This document shows, in pieces, positions 6,895 to 13,828 of a DNA stretch of 16,139 nucleotides. The notes beneath the pieces are model-generated. The model had not been told where the DNA came from, ran no database searches, and saw only the letters and a list, made by a program, of their open reading frames with translations. Numbering within the stretch: the first letter of the stretch is position 1; every line of letters starts with the position of its first letter. The stretch lies in NCBI GenBank assembly GCA_023442845.1, contig JAEZXC010000073.1, positions 1 to 16,139 on the forward strand, given 5' to 3'. Source of the DNA: Actinomycetes bacterium. Its GTDB lineage: Bacteria > Actinomycetota > Actinomycetes > Actinomycetales > Demequinaceae. A program made the position numbers and the translations under genes.

Positions 6895-8646
6895 ATGAGC
6901 GAGTACTACACCGGCGGAAACCAGCGAGCATCGATGATGCCAATTCACAAATACCGGCCCTTCCACGAACTGATCACTGTCGATCTGCCTGACCGCACGT
7001 GGCCGAGCAAGCGCATCGAGAAGGCGCCGCGATGGTGCGCCGTCGATCTGCGCGACGGTAACCAGGCCCTCATCGAGCCAATGAACGCAGAGCGCAAGAT
7101 GCGCATGTTCGACTTGCTCGTGCGGATGGGCTTCAAAGAGATCGAGGTTGGCTTCCCGAGCGCCAGCCAGACGGATTTTGACTTTGTTCGCCAGCTGATC
7201 GAAGAAGACCGAATCCCGGACGATGTGACGATCCAGGTGCTGACGCAGGCTCGCGAGCACCTCATCGAGCGCACCTACGAGTCGCTGCGTGGGGCCAAGA
7301 ACGCGATCGTCCACCTCTACAACTCCACCTCCGTGCTCCAGCGCGAGGTGGTGTTCCGTGCGGATAAGGATGAGGTGCGCGATATCGCAACGCACGGCGC
7401 CATGCTGTGCCAGAAGTTCGAAGAGCTGATCCCCGAGACGCAGGTCTTCTACGAGTACAGCCCCGAGTCCTTCACGGGCACCGAGCTCGAGTACGCGGTC
7501 GACGTGTGCAACGCGGTGCTCGACGTGTGGAAGCCCACGCCGGAGCGCAAGGTCATCATCAACCTGCCCGCCACGGTAGAAATGGCGACACCCAACATCT
7601 ATGCCGATGCGATCGAGTGGATGAGCCGCCACCTCGACTACCGCGACAGCGTCGTCCTCAGCCTCCACCCCCACAATGACCGCGGCACAGCCGTCGCAGC
7701 GGCCGAATTGGGGTACATGGCGGGAGCGGACCGCATCGAAGGATGCCTGTTCGGTAATGGTGAGCGCACCGGCAACGTCGATCTCGTCACGCTCGGCATC
7801 AACTTGTTTAGCCAGGGAATTGACCCTGAAATTGACTTCAGCGACATCGACGAGGTCCGCCGCACCGTCGAGTACTGCAACCAACTCGACGTTCACGCTC
7901 GCCACCCGTGGGGTGGGGATCTCGTGTTCACCGCTTTCTCCGGCTCGCACCAGGATGCGATCAAGAAGGGCCTCGAACACATGGACGCGAAGGCGGCTGC
8001 ACAGGGAGTCGGTGTCGACGACCTCGTGTGGGGCGTTCCATACCTGCCGATCGACCCGCGCGACGTTGGTCGCACCTATGAGGCCGTCATTCGGGTCAAC
8101 TCCCAGTCCGGTAAGGGAGGCGTGGCGTACTTGCTGAAGACGGAGCATCAACTCGACTTGCCGCGTCGGCTTCAGATCGAGTTCTCGCAAGTCGTGCAGC
8201 GGGAGGCCGACGCCTCGGGAACGGAGATGACCGCGGAGCGGATTTGGGACATCTTCCTCGACGAGTATCTGCCCGCGACTGACGAGGCGGACATGTGGGG
8301 CCGCTTTGCGCTCCGGGGTACTCGGACATCATCGTCCGACGCCGGTCCCGACACTCTCGCTGCCGACATCGCCGACGGTGGCGACTCTGTGACGATCGAG
8401 GGATCGGGCAACGGCCCAGTTGACGCATTTGTGGCGGCTCTTGGCACCCGCGGGGTCAAGGTCGAGGTGCTCGACTACGCGGAGCACGCAATGACCGCAG
8501 GTGGCGACGCGAGGGCGGCGTCGTACGTCGAGTGCCAGATTGATGACCGCATCGTGTGGGGCGTTGGAATCGATCCGTCGATTACGACAGCCACGCTCAA
8601 GGCGATCATCTCGGCCGTCAACCGCGCCGAGCGAGACCACCGCTAG
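6895..8646 (+). CDS. leuA: 2-isopropylmalate synthase LeuA
   Basis: First committed step of leucine synthesis: condenses acetyl-CoA with 2-oxoisovalerate to 2-isopropylmalate, in the cytoplasm. The 583 residues match the long actinobacterial/LeuA2 type. Catalytic TIM-barrel motifs are DLRDGNQAL (51-59), VGFPSASQTDFDFVR (85-99), LHPHNDRGT (257-265, metal-binding histidines) and GNGERTGNVDL (287-297). The C-terminal regulatory domain (about 440-583), which in the family binds leucine for feedback inhibition, is complete, ending in the recognisable WGVGIDPSITTATLKA stretch. The ATG at 6895 has AAGGA at 6882-6886. Two layers of leucine control are therefore suggested: the leader RNA upstream and the allosteric domain. 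The gene stands apart from era and recO, each junction carrying an RNA structure. Confidence 0.96.
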   Translation: MSEYYTGGNQRASMMPIHKYRPFHELITVDLPDRTWPSKRIEKAPRWCAVDLRDGNQALIEPMNAERKMRMFDLLVRMGFKEIEVGFPSASQTDFDFVRQLIEEDRIPDDVTIQVLTQAREHLIERTYESLRGAKNAIVHLYNSTSVLQREVVFRADKDEVRDIATHGAMLCQKFEELIPETQVFYEYSPESFTGTELEYAVDVCNAVLDVWKPTPERKVIINLPATVEMATPNIYADAIEWMSRHLDYRDSVVLSLHPHNDRGTAVAAAELGYMAGADRIEGCLFGNGERTGNVDLVTLGINLFSQGIDPEIDFSDIDEVRRTVEYCNQLDVHARHPWGGDLVFTAFSGSHQDAIKKGLEHMDAKAAAQGVGVDDLVWGVPYLPIDPRDVGRTYEAVIRVNSQSGKGGVAYLLKTEHQLDLPRRLQIEFSQVVQREADASGTEMTAERIWDIFLDEYLPATDEADMWGRFALRGTRTSSSDAGPDTLAADIADGGDSVTIEGSGNGPVDAFVAALGTRGVKVEVLDYAEHAMTAGGDARAASYVECQIDDRIVWGVGIDPSITTATLKAIISAVNRAERDHR

Positions 8647-8652
8647 GACCTC

Positions 8653-8694
8653 GCCCGTGCCGCGCATCAGGTGTGCACCATGCGTGGCACGGGC
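8653..8694 (+). terminator. Long hairpin after leuA, probable terminator
   Basis: The arms 8653-8667 and 8680-8694 form 15 consecutive pairs (one G-U), with the inner segment able to add three more pairs around a 4-base loop. It starts 6 bases after the leuA stop and is the longest near-perfect inverted repeat I noticed. There is no T-tract after it (ACGGGTCGCAC follows), as is common for strong hairpins in GC-rich Actinobacteria. It could end the leuA transcript, or act as a 3' stabiliser or processing signal if recO is read through. Confidence 0.6.
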
Positions 8695-8725
8695 CCACGG
8701 GTCGCACAAGGGTTGACAATGGGGT

Positions 8726-9490
8726 GTGCCCCTTTACCGTGACCACGCGATTGTGCTGCGCACCCACAAGTTGGGTGAGGCGGATCGCATTGTCACGATG
8801 CTGACGCGTCGCCACGGCAAGATTCGGGCCGTTGCGAAGGGAGTACGGCGCACGTCGAGCCGCATCGGCGCGCGGATGGAACCGTTCATGCTCGCCGACG
8901 TACAGCTGTACGAGGGTCGCAACCTCGACATCGTGAGCCAAGTGGAAACGCGCGAACCATACGCGCGGCGCATCTCTGAGGACTACGCGCTCTTTACCGC
9001 AGCAACGGCAATGGTCGAGACCATCGACACGATTGTTGACCATGAACGAGAGCCTGCCCCGGAGCATTTCCGGCTGTTGCACGGCGCACTTGGGGCGCTG
9101 AGCCGACGCGAGCATGAGCCCGGCCTCGTGCTCGACTCGTTCTTGTTGAGGGCACTTGCGCTCGCCGGCTATGAGCCCAGTTTTGATGAATGCGCCTCAT
9201 GTGGCGCTCCCGGGCCGCACCGCGCCTTCCAGGTGGGCGGCGGTGGAGCCACGTGTGAGGATTGCCGTCAACCTGGCGCCGCCGCTCCCGCCCCGGAAAC
9301 ATTCGAGCTCCTTAACGCGCTCCTTGCGGGCGACTGGTCACGAGCGGATGACACGGACGTCCGTCAGCGCCGTGAAGCCGCCGGGCTCATCGCCGCGTAC
9401 GCCCAGTTCCATCTCGAGCGGCGCGTGCGAAGCCTTGGTCTCGTCGATCGTGGCGACGCGGCAACCATCGGCGAACCGTATCCCCACTAA
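8726..9490 (+). CDS. recO: DNA repair protein RecO
   Basis: Recombination mediator that works with RecR to load RecA onto SSB-coated single strands. The 254 residues begin PLYRDHAIVLRTHKLGEADRI, the family's OB-fold N-terminus (about 1-80), with GKIRAVAKGVRR at 31-42. A helical domain follows and contains the zinc-finger cysteines CASC (156-159) and CEDC (177-180). The GTG at 8726 is chosen because it keeps the conserved PLYRD start. Its Shine-Dalgarno is poor: AAGGG lies 13 bases away and GGGG is too close. A later GTG at 8753 would cut the conserved first strand. The gene is 79 bases from leuA, with a hairpin between, and 9 bases from uppS, an order (era, recO, uppS nearby) common in Actinobacteria. 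Confidence 0.93.
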   Translation: MPLYRDHAIVLRTHKLGEADRIVTMLTRRHGKIRAVAKGVRRTSSRIGARMEPFMLADVQLYEGRNLDIVSQVETREPYARRISEDYALFTAATAMVETIDTIVDHEREPAPEHFRLLHGALGALSRREHEPGLVLDSFLLRALALAGYEPSFDECASCGAPGPHRAFQVGGGGATCEDCRQPGAAAPAPETFELLNALLAGDWSRADDTDVRQRREAAGLIAAYAQFHLERRVRSLGLVDRGDAATIGEPYPH

Positions 9491-9499
9491 CCTGGGGGC

Positions 9500-10261
9500 G
9501 TGACACCCCAGCCGCCTCCGCCGCATCCGTCAGGTGCGACCCCGCCCCAGATCCCCGCATCGGCGGTTCCCGCCCACGTCGCGGTTGTCATGGACGGCAA
9601 CGGGCGGTGGGCCAAACAGCGCGGACTGGCGCGCACAGAGGGCCACACACGGGGAGAGGCGGCCCTGCTTGATGTTGTGGCAGGCGCGATTGAGATTGGC
9701 GTCAGCCACATCAGCGCCTACGCCTTCAGCACGGAGAACTGGAAGCGCAGTCCCGATGAGGTGCGCTTTCTCATGGGATTCAACCGCGACGTCATCCGCC
9801 GGCGCCGCGACCAAATGCACGAGTGGGGGGTGCGCGTGCGGTGGGCCGGGCGTCGGCCTCGGCTGTGGAAGTCCGTCATTTCGGAGCTCGAGAAGGCAGA
9901 GGAACTGACGCGCGACAACACGACGATGACGCTCACGATGTGCGTGAACTATGGGGGTCGCGCCGAGATCGCCGACGCTGCGCGGGCGATTGCGCTGAAG
10001 GTCGCCGCGGGCGAGATTGACCCGGACAAGATCACCGAGCGCACCCTGGCTGCTTACCTCGACGAACCCGACATGCCTGACGTTGACCTTTTTTGGCGCT
10101 CAAGCGGTGAGCAGCGATCGAGCAACTTCCTGCCGTGGCAAGCGGCGTACGCCGAATATGTGTTCTCGGACGTGCTGTGGCCCGATGTGGATCGGCGCCA
10201 TTTGTGGGCCGCTATCGAGGAGTACGCGAATCGAAATCGGCGGTTTGGCGCAGCCGAGTAG
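9500..10261 (+). CDS. uppS: Isoprenyl transferase (cis-prenyl diphosphate synthase, UppS family)
   Basis: Makes cis-polyprenyl diphosphate, the carrier precursor for peptidoglycan and other wall polymers, by adding isopentenyl diphosphate units. The 253 residues contain all five family regions: MDGNGRWAKQRG (31-42; Asp32 is the catalytic metal ligand), FSTENWKR (76-83), NYGGRAEI (150-157), RSSGEQRSSNF (200-210) and WQAAYAEYVFSDVLWPD (213-229). The usual LFIRTSGE reads LFWRSSGE here, a mild variant. The first 20 residues are Pro-rich and probably disordered. The GTG start follows recO by 9 bases with GGGGG at 9494-9498, which is close, so translational coupling to recO is likely. Chain length of the product (C50/C55 or shorter) cannot be fixed by eye. 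The 3' end overlaps the convergent membrane-protein gene by 50 bases. Confidence 0.93.
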   Translation: MTPQPPPPHPSGATPPQIPASAVPAHVAVVMDGNGRWAKQRGLARTEGHTRGEAALLDVVAGAIEIGVSHISAYAFSTENWKRSPDEVRFLMGFNRDVIRRRRDQMHEWGVRVRWAGRRPRLWKSVISELEKAEELTRDNTTMTLTMCVNYGGRAEIADAARAIALKVAAGEIDPDKITERTLAAYLDEPDMPDVDLFWRSSGEQRSSNFLPWQAAYAEYVFSDVLWPDVDRRHLWAAIEEYANRNRRFGAAE

Positions 10262-10721
10262 CACCCCACACAAGCGCAACAATCGCGACAATGACGCCGG
10301 CGCCCAACCACGGTGAGGCGGCGAACGCTTCGAAGAGCGTGAACCCAAGCGTCGAGTAGATGGCGGCCCACGCGATGCACCCGGGAATCATTGCAATCGT
10401 GTAGATATCCCACCGCATGCGAACGTAACCGGCCGTGATGTTCACCATTGTCTGAAAGCCGATCGTGAGGAAGGACAACGGGAGCCCGATCGGCCCCCAC
10501 TTCTCAAGAAATCGGCGGGCGCTGTCGGCACGTGGGCCAGAGAGTTTGTTCGCGAGCGCTACGGCACGGGGCCTTTCCGAGACGGCAGCGGCGTCGGCCC
10601 CACGCCGTGCCCACCTGCCCAGCCAATACGTCGCCTGAGCCCGCGTAAATACGACGAACAGCAAGAACAGCGCAACCGCCCACCATCCGAGCCCTTCAAG
10701 AACGTCAGGCACGCCAGCCAC
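10212..10721 (-). CDS. Small DedA/VTT-like membrane protein
   Basis: A 169-residue membrane protein with about four hydrophobic stretches (about 8-30, 75-95, 108-130 and 138-155). The central part GFQTMVNITAGYVRMRW followed by GCIAWAAIYSTLGF resembles the VTT/DedA core (AG-x-R/M ... G-x2-x-W-x6-G), so I place it in that superfamily at moderate confidence. Members act in lipid flipping or membrane homeostasis, but the role of this small form is unknown. Its GTG start (10719-10721) directly abuts the zur TAA stop with no spacer, and AAAGG at 10731-10735 inside zur is a good Shine-Dalgarno. It therefore looks like the last gene of the znu-zur operon. It converges on uppS and overlaps its 3' end by 50 bases, so no separate terminator exists between them. 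Confidence 0.82.
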   Translation of the reverse strand: MAGVPDVLEGLGWWAVALFLLFVVFTRAQATYWLGRWARRGADAAAVSERPRAVALANKLSGPRADSARRFLEKWGPIGLPLSFLTIGFQTMVNITAGYVRMRWDIYTIAMIPGCIAWAAIYSTLGFTLFEAFAASPWLGAGVIVAIVALVWGATRLRQTADFDSRTPR

Positions 10722-11126
10722 TTATGCCGTCCTTTGCGCGCAGTCGCTACACACGCCCGTGAGCTCCACGGTGTGCTCGATGTGGGTGTAGCCGTGTTGT
10801 GCGCCGACACGCGCCGCGAGCGTTTCGATGGATGGCAAGTCGATGTCCTCAGCTGCGCCGCATTCGCGGCATCGCAAATGGTGGTGATGTGCTTCAGTCG
10901 CTTCGCATAGGCGGTAGAGGGTCTCTCCGGACTCGGTGACAACGGTGTCGACCTCACCCGCATCGACAAGCGTCTGAAGCGCGCGGTACACCGTGGCAAG
11001 CCCTGCGGAGTCGCCTCCACGGCGCAGCCGCTCATGCCAGTCTTGAGCGGATCGGAAGCCACCTTCGTTCAGCACGTCGAGCACGGCGGCGCGCTGTTTC
11101 GTCATTCGAGGCTTGGGGGTCGTCAT
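10722..11126 (-). CDS. zur: Fur-family regulator, most likely the zinc sensor Zur
   Basis: Metal-responsive repressor of 134 residues. The N-terminal winged helix (about 1-78) has the recognition helix GLATVYRALQTLVDAGEV (about 42-59). The C-terminal dimerisation and metal domain has the HHHH run at 80-83, LRCRECG (Cys86, Cys89) and CSDC (Cys126, Cys129); the two CxxC pairs form the structural zinc site of the family. Fur, Zur and related members cannot be separated on motifs alone. I infer Zur because the gene is embedded in a znuACB operon whose promoter carries a Zur-type palindrome. The ATG overlaps the znuB stop by 4 bases (11123-11126), with an AGGAG-like sequence upstream. If the operon is read as one message, Zur represses its own synthesis. 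Confidence 0.9.
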   Translation of the reverse strand: MTTPKPRMTKQRAAVLDVLNEGGFRSAQDWHERLRRGGDSAGLATVYRALQTLVDAGEVDTVVTESGETLYRLCEATEAHHHHLRCRECGAAEDIDLPSIETLAARVGAQHGYTHIEHTVELTGVCSDCAQRTA

Positions 11127-11965
11127 CGAGTGCTCCTGAGTCGCGCCTTTGCGCCGCTGACAACGCTTGTCACCACATATCCCGCGACACCGAGCACAAC
11201 GATGAGGGCCCCCGGCTGCAGGTCATACTCCAAGGTGATGGCGATGCCGATCACCGTGAGCACCGCACCGACGGCCATGGCGAGGTGCATCGTGCGCGAA
11301 AAGGAGCGCGTCAATTGCTGAGCGATCGCGACCGGCAAGATCATGAGGGCGCTGACGAGGAGCACACCGACCACTCGCATCGCGGCCGTAATGGTGACAG
11401 CTGCGAGCACGGCCACCACCATGTTGAGAACGCCGACGGGTAAACCGGTTGAGCGGGCGAACTCTTGGTCGTGGGTCACGGTAAATAATGCGGGGCGCAG
11501 GTACAGGCCCACGATCAAGATGACGATTGCGAGAGCGACCGTCACCCACACGTCAGTCCATGTCACTGTCGAAATCGAGCCAAAAAGGTAGCCCAAGAGA
11601 TTGGCGTTCGAACCGCCCGCGGCTCCGATGAGAAGCACACCGGTCGCGATGCCGCCGTAAAAGAGAATCGCCATCACAACGTCTGCTGCCGCACCCCGCG
11701 TGCGCATCCTCTCGATGGTGACTGCACCTGCGATCGCGAACACCACAGCGCCCGGCACCGCGAGCGCGTCACGCTGGGCGAGGTCTGCGGCCGAACCCGC
11801 GAGCCATCCCGCGGCCACACCTGCCAGCGCGACGTGGCCTATGCCGTCACCGAGTAGCGCCATGCGTCGCTGCACGAGGTACGTCCCGACAACAGGCGTG
11901 GCAAGGCCAACGAGCACACCGACGATGAGCATCCGCTGGACGAGGGGCTCGGATAGGAGTGACAT
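11123..11965 (-). CDS. znuB: Zinc ABC transporter permease ZnuB
   Basis: Membrane-spanning subunit of a ZnuABC-type (cluster 9) metal importer. The 280 residues contain about eight hydrophobic helices. Family signatures are MALLGDGIGHVALAGVAAG near the first third, MRVVGVLLVSALMILPVAIAQ in the last third and DLQPGALIVVLGVAGY near the C-terminus. Two starts are possible: GTG at 11968, which gives a GTGA overlap with znuC, or ATG at 11965. GGAGG at 11973-11977 lies 4 bases from the GTG but 7 from the ATG, so I prefer the ATG. Its stop overlaps the zur start by 4 bases. Manganese or iron cannot be excluded from the permease alone; the zinc call rests on the His-rich ZnuA and ZnuC and on Zur. Confidence 0.92.
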   Translation of the reverse strand: MSLLSEPLVQRMLIVGVLVGLATPVVGTYLVQRRMALLGDGIGHVALAGVAAGWLAGSAADLAQRDALAVPGAVVFAIAGAVTIERMRTRGAAADVVMAILFYGGIATGVLLIGAAGGSNANLLGYLFGSISTVTWTDVWVTVALAIVILIVGLYLRPALFTVTHDQEFARSTGLPVGVLNMVVAVLAAVTITAAMRVVGVLLVSALMILPVAIAQQLTRSFSRTMHLAMAVGAVLTVIGIAITLEYDLQPGALIVVLGVAGYVVTSVVSGAKARLRSTR

Positions 11966-12762
11966 CACGGTGCCTCCAAACCGAGCGTCGGGTGGGAGTG
12001 TTGAATATCGAGGTCCTCGTGCGGGTGCTCGTGGTCGTGCCCAGGCAGTGCGTGCACGCCGAGGTCGCGTGGCGGCTCGCCTGCATAGGTGACGCAGCCG
12101 TCTTCAAGAACCACCGCAGTGTCGATGTGTCGTGCAAGCGCACCGAGTTCGTGCAACACGACAACGATGGCGACACCGTCGTCCTTGAGATGACCCAATG
12201 CGTGAGCGAAGGCCACCTGCGACTGGAGGTCCACGCCCGCCATCGGCTCATCGAGAATGAGCACGCGCGGCTTGCGGACAAGCGCTCGTGCGATGAGCAC
12301 CCGCTGCTGCTGACCCCCTGAAAGGCGGCTCACGTCACGGTTCGCGAGATCCTCGACGCCAAGCGTGGTGAGTGCGTCGATCGCGGCGCCGCGGTGGTGA
12401 CGTGGCGGGCGCAACGTGCTCTTTCCGAGGAGCCCGGAGGTGACGACTTCGAGCGCAGTGGCGGCGACTCCGCCTGCCGCCGTCATGCGCTGGGGGGCGT
12501 AGCCGAGCAGCGCGCGCGATGCGGCCGACGCTGGCTCACCAAAAAGCGAGATCGAGCCGTGGGTGATCGGGTGAGCTCCGACGAGTGCTCGCACAAAGGT
12601 CGACTTTCCGGAGCCGTTGCCCCCCATGAGCGCGACAACTTCGCCTGGCCGAGCCTGGAGGCTTACGTTGTGAAGTATCTCGGTACCCTGCAATGACACG
12701 CACACGTCCCGTGCATCGAGAGCGGGCACGGCATCCGGTGAACCTTGGCGAGCGTCAGTCAC
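11965..12762 (-). CDS. znuC: Zinc ABC transporter ATPase ZnuC with His-rich C-terminal tail
   Basis: ATP-binding subunit that powers metal import. The 265 residues include Walker A GGNGSGKST (47-55), ABC signature LSGGQQQR (147-154), Walker B VLILDEP (167-173) and the H-loop histidine in VLHELG (His204). After the ATPase domain there is a tail of about 30 residues with seven histidines between 237 and 257, interleaved with Asp and Glu, suggesting cytoplasmic zinc binding. The frame is open further upstream into znuA, but GTG 12762 is chosen: it overlaps the znuA stop by 8 bases (GTGACTGA) and has AAAGG at 12773-12777. The 3' end meets znuB by a 1- to 4-base overlap depending on the znuB start, so coupling is tight throughout. 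Confidence 0.93.
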   Translation of the reverse strand: MTDARQGSPDAVPALDARDVCVSLQGTEILHNVSLQARPGEVVALMGGNGSGKSTFVRALVGAHPITHGSISLFGEPASAASRALLGYAPQRMTAAGGVAATALEVVTSGLLGKSTLRPPRHHRGAAIDALTTLGVEDLANRDVSRLSGGQQQRVLIARALVRKPRVLILDEPMAGVDLQSQVAFAHALGHLKDDGVAIVVVLHELGALARHIDTAVVLEDGCVTYAGEPPRDLGVHALPGHDHEHPHEDLDIQHSHPTLGLEAP

Positions 12763-13705
12763 AATCGAGTGCCTTTCGCAATGCGTCGAGATTGCGCAGC
12801 ATGACGCTGCGATAATCGTCTTCGTCTGCCGCTGTCTCGAGTGGATCGAGCACAGCAGTTGAGACCCCGGCGTCCTGCGCGACGGCCTCTGCCACACGCG
12901 GACTCACCAATTGTTCGGTAAAGACGGTGGTGGCGCCAGTTTCCCGGATGAGTTGTCCGATCTCGCGCAGGCGTGCGGGGGAAGGCTCGGTGTCAGGCTC
13001 AATACCGGCGATCCCCACCTGGTGAAGGTCGTAGGCGTGCGCGAGGTAACCAAATGCTGCGTGAGAGGTGACGATGTCGCGGCGTTCACACCGGGCGAGG
13101 CCCGTCGAGAATGTGTTGTCAAGGTCGTTGAGTTCAACGACCAGTTCCGCCGCGTTCGCGCGGTAGCGATCGGCGTTCACGGGGTCGAGGGCGGCGAACT
13201 GTTCGCCAACGGCGTTTGCATAACGGCCAAGCATCGCCGGGTCGAGCCAGAAGTGCGGGTCAGTGGAGCCGTGATCGTGGTCGGCGTGGTCATCGTCGGC
13301 GTGGTCATCGTCTGCGTGGGCATCGGGTGCCTCATCGAGGTCGATGACCGTGGTTGCGTCGAACGCCGCGACTCCGGTCGCGGCAATCGCGTCTTCGACG
13401 GCGGGCTGGAACGCGTCGATGAAGAGCACGAGATCTGCTTGGCCCATGTCGCGCACCGTCGCGGGGGAGAGCTCAATGTCATGCGGCTCCACGCCGGCAG
13501 GGGTGAGGGAGGAGACGCTGACAAGGTCGCCGCCAACATGCTCGGCGACGTACTCGAGCGGATAGAACGCTGCCGCCACCGTCAGTGCCGCGCCGTCGTT
13601 GTCGTTCCCCTGTGACGGCGTGCACGCGGAGGTGGTGAGCGCCAGCAGGGCGGCGCCAATGAGGACGCGGCGGGTGGCGTGATGAAGTGGCTTTGTCGTT
13701 TGCAC
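12755..13705 (-). CDS. znuA: Zinc-binding lipoprotein ZnuA (solute-binding component)
   Basis: Cluster A-I metal-binding protein that captures zinc outside the membrane and hands it to ZnuB. From GTG 13705 it has 316 residues. A signal peptide (RR at 12-13, hydrophobic 14-25) ends in a lipobox-like TTSAC with the lipidated Cys28. Likely zinc ligands are His75 (EPHDIELS), His151 (DPHFWLDP) and His215 (SHAAFGYL), with Asp287 near the end as the usual acidic fourth ligand. Residues 127-146 form a His/Asp-rich loop including two DHADD units, the hallmark of zinc rather than manganese binders. An in-frame ATG at 13741 would add 12 residues, but those lie inside the Zur box and promoter. The GTG at 13705 falls where the promoter predicts transcription to begin, and it has no Shine-Dalgarno, so a leaderless message is likely. 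Confidence 0.92.
   Translation of the reverse strand: MQTTKPLHHATRRVLIGAALLALTTSACTPSQGNDNDGAALTVAAAFYPLEYVAEHVGGDLVSVSSLTPAGVEPHDIELSPATVRDMGQADLVLFIDAFQPAVEDAIAATGVAAFDATTVIDLDEAPDAHADDDHADDDHADHDHGSTDPHFWLDPAMLGRYANAVGEQFAALDPVNADRYRANAAELVVELNDLDNTFSTGLARCERRDIVTSHAAFGYLAHAYDLHQVGIAGIEPDTEPSPARLREIGQLIRETGATTVFTEQLVSPRVAEAVAQDAGVSTAVLDPLETAADEDDYRSVMLRNLDALRKALDCD
13271..13330 (-). repeat. 15-base repeats encoding the ZnuA His/Asp-rich loop
   Basis: Two nearly identical 15-base units lie at 13286-13300 and 13301-13315 (14 of 15 bases match), flanked by diverged relatives at 13271-13285 and 13316-13330. In the znuA frame each core unit codes for a five-residue Asp/His/Ala block. In-frame repeats of this kind can gain or lose units by slippage, which would change the number of metal-binding histidines without breaking the gene. 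Confidence 0.75.
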
Positions 13706-13712
13706 ACGGCAG

Positions 13713-13741
13713 ACGCTAAAGCAAATGAGAATCATTGTCAA
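13713..13741 (-). promoter_or_regulatory. znuA promoter (TTGACA, 17-bp spacer, TAGCGT)
   Basis: Reading the minus strand, a perfect TTGACA -35 hexamer (13741-13736) is followed by a 17-base spacer and TAGCGT (13718-13713), which fits the actinobacterial TANNNT -10. Seven bases after the -10 comes GTG at 13705, so the expected transcription start is at or beside the znuA start codon. This is the best-formed promoter in the window and would drive the whole znuA-znuC-znuB-zur-VTT operon. Confidence 0.8.
13726..13740. promoter_or_regulatory. Zur-type operator (TGAGAATCATTGTCA)
   Basis: A 15-bp palindrome of 7-1-7 form, with six of seven arm positions complementary (only G13729/G13737 mismatch). 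It fits the general Zur/Fur pattern TGAnAATnATTnTCA. It overlaps the last five bases of the -35 hexamer and most of the spacer of the znuA promoter, the place where a bound repressor would exclude RNA polymerase. With zur in the controlled operon, the parsimonious reading is zinc-dependent repression and autoregulation. A Fur box would look similar; the gene context favours Zur. Confidence 0.82.
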
Positions 13742-13781
13742 TTACGCGGTTCGCCGGGCAGTTCTCGCCGTCGGCGCGGAC

Positions 13782-13787
13782 TAGACT
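13782..13787 (+). promoter_or_regulatory. Possible -10 element for glyS
   Basis: TAGACT fits TANNNT and lies 41 bases before the glyS ATG, giving a leader of about 35 bases that includes the AGGAGA ribosome site (13816-13821). The -35 region (about 13758-13765) has no good match. The site is about 42 bases from the Zur palindrome, so zinc control of glyS from it is not obvious. Confidence 0.45.
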
Positions 13788-13828
13788 GACCACCAACTCA
13801 GGCGACCTTCAACCCAGGAGAGTTCACC

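Noticed and set aside
6448..8190. 580-codon open frame on the minus strand, opposite the end of era and most of leuA
   Set aside because: It lies opposite two genes with full family motifs, has no recognisable domain, and is the usual mirror frame produced by GC-biased third positions.
12763..12897. 45-codon N-terminal extension of ZnuC
   Set aside because: It lies within the conserved 3' end of znuA, while GTG 12762 gives the expected start of the ABC domain and an 8-base coupling overlap.
12911..13615. 234-codon plus-strand frame rich in Val/Gly opposite znuA
   Set aside because: Its Val/Gly repeats are just the complement of the His/Asp repeats of znuA.
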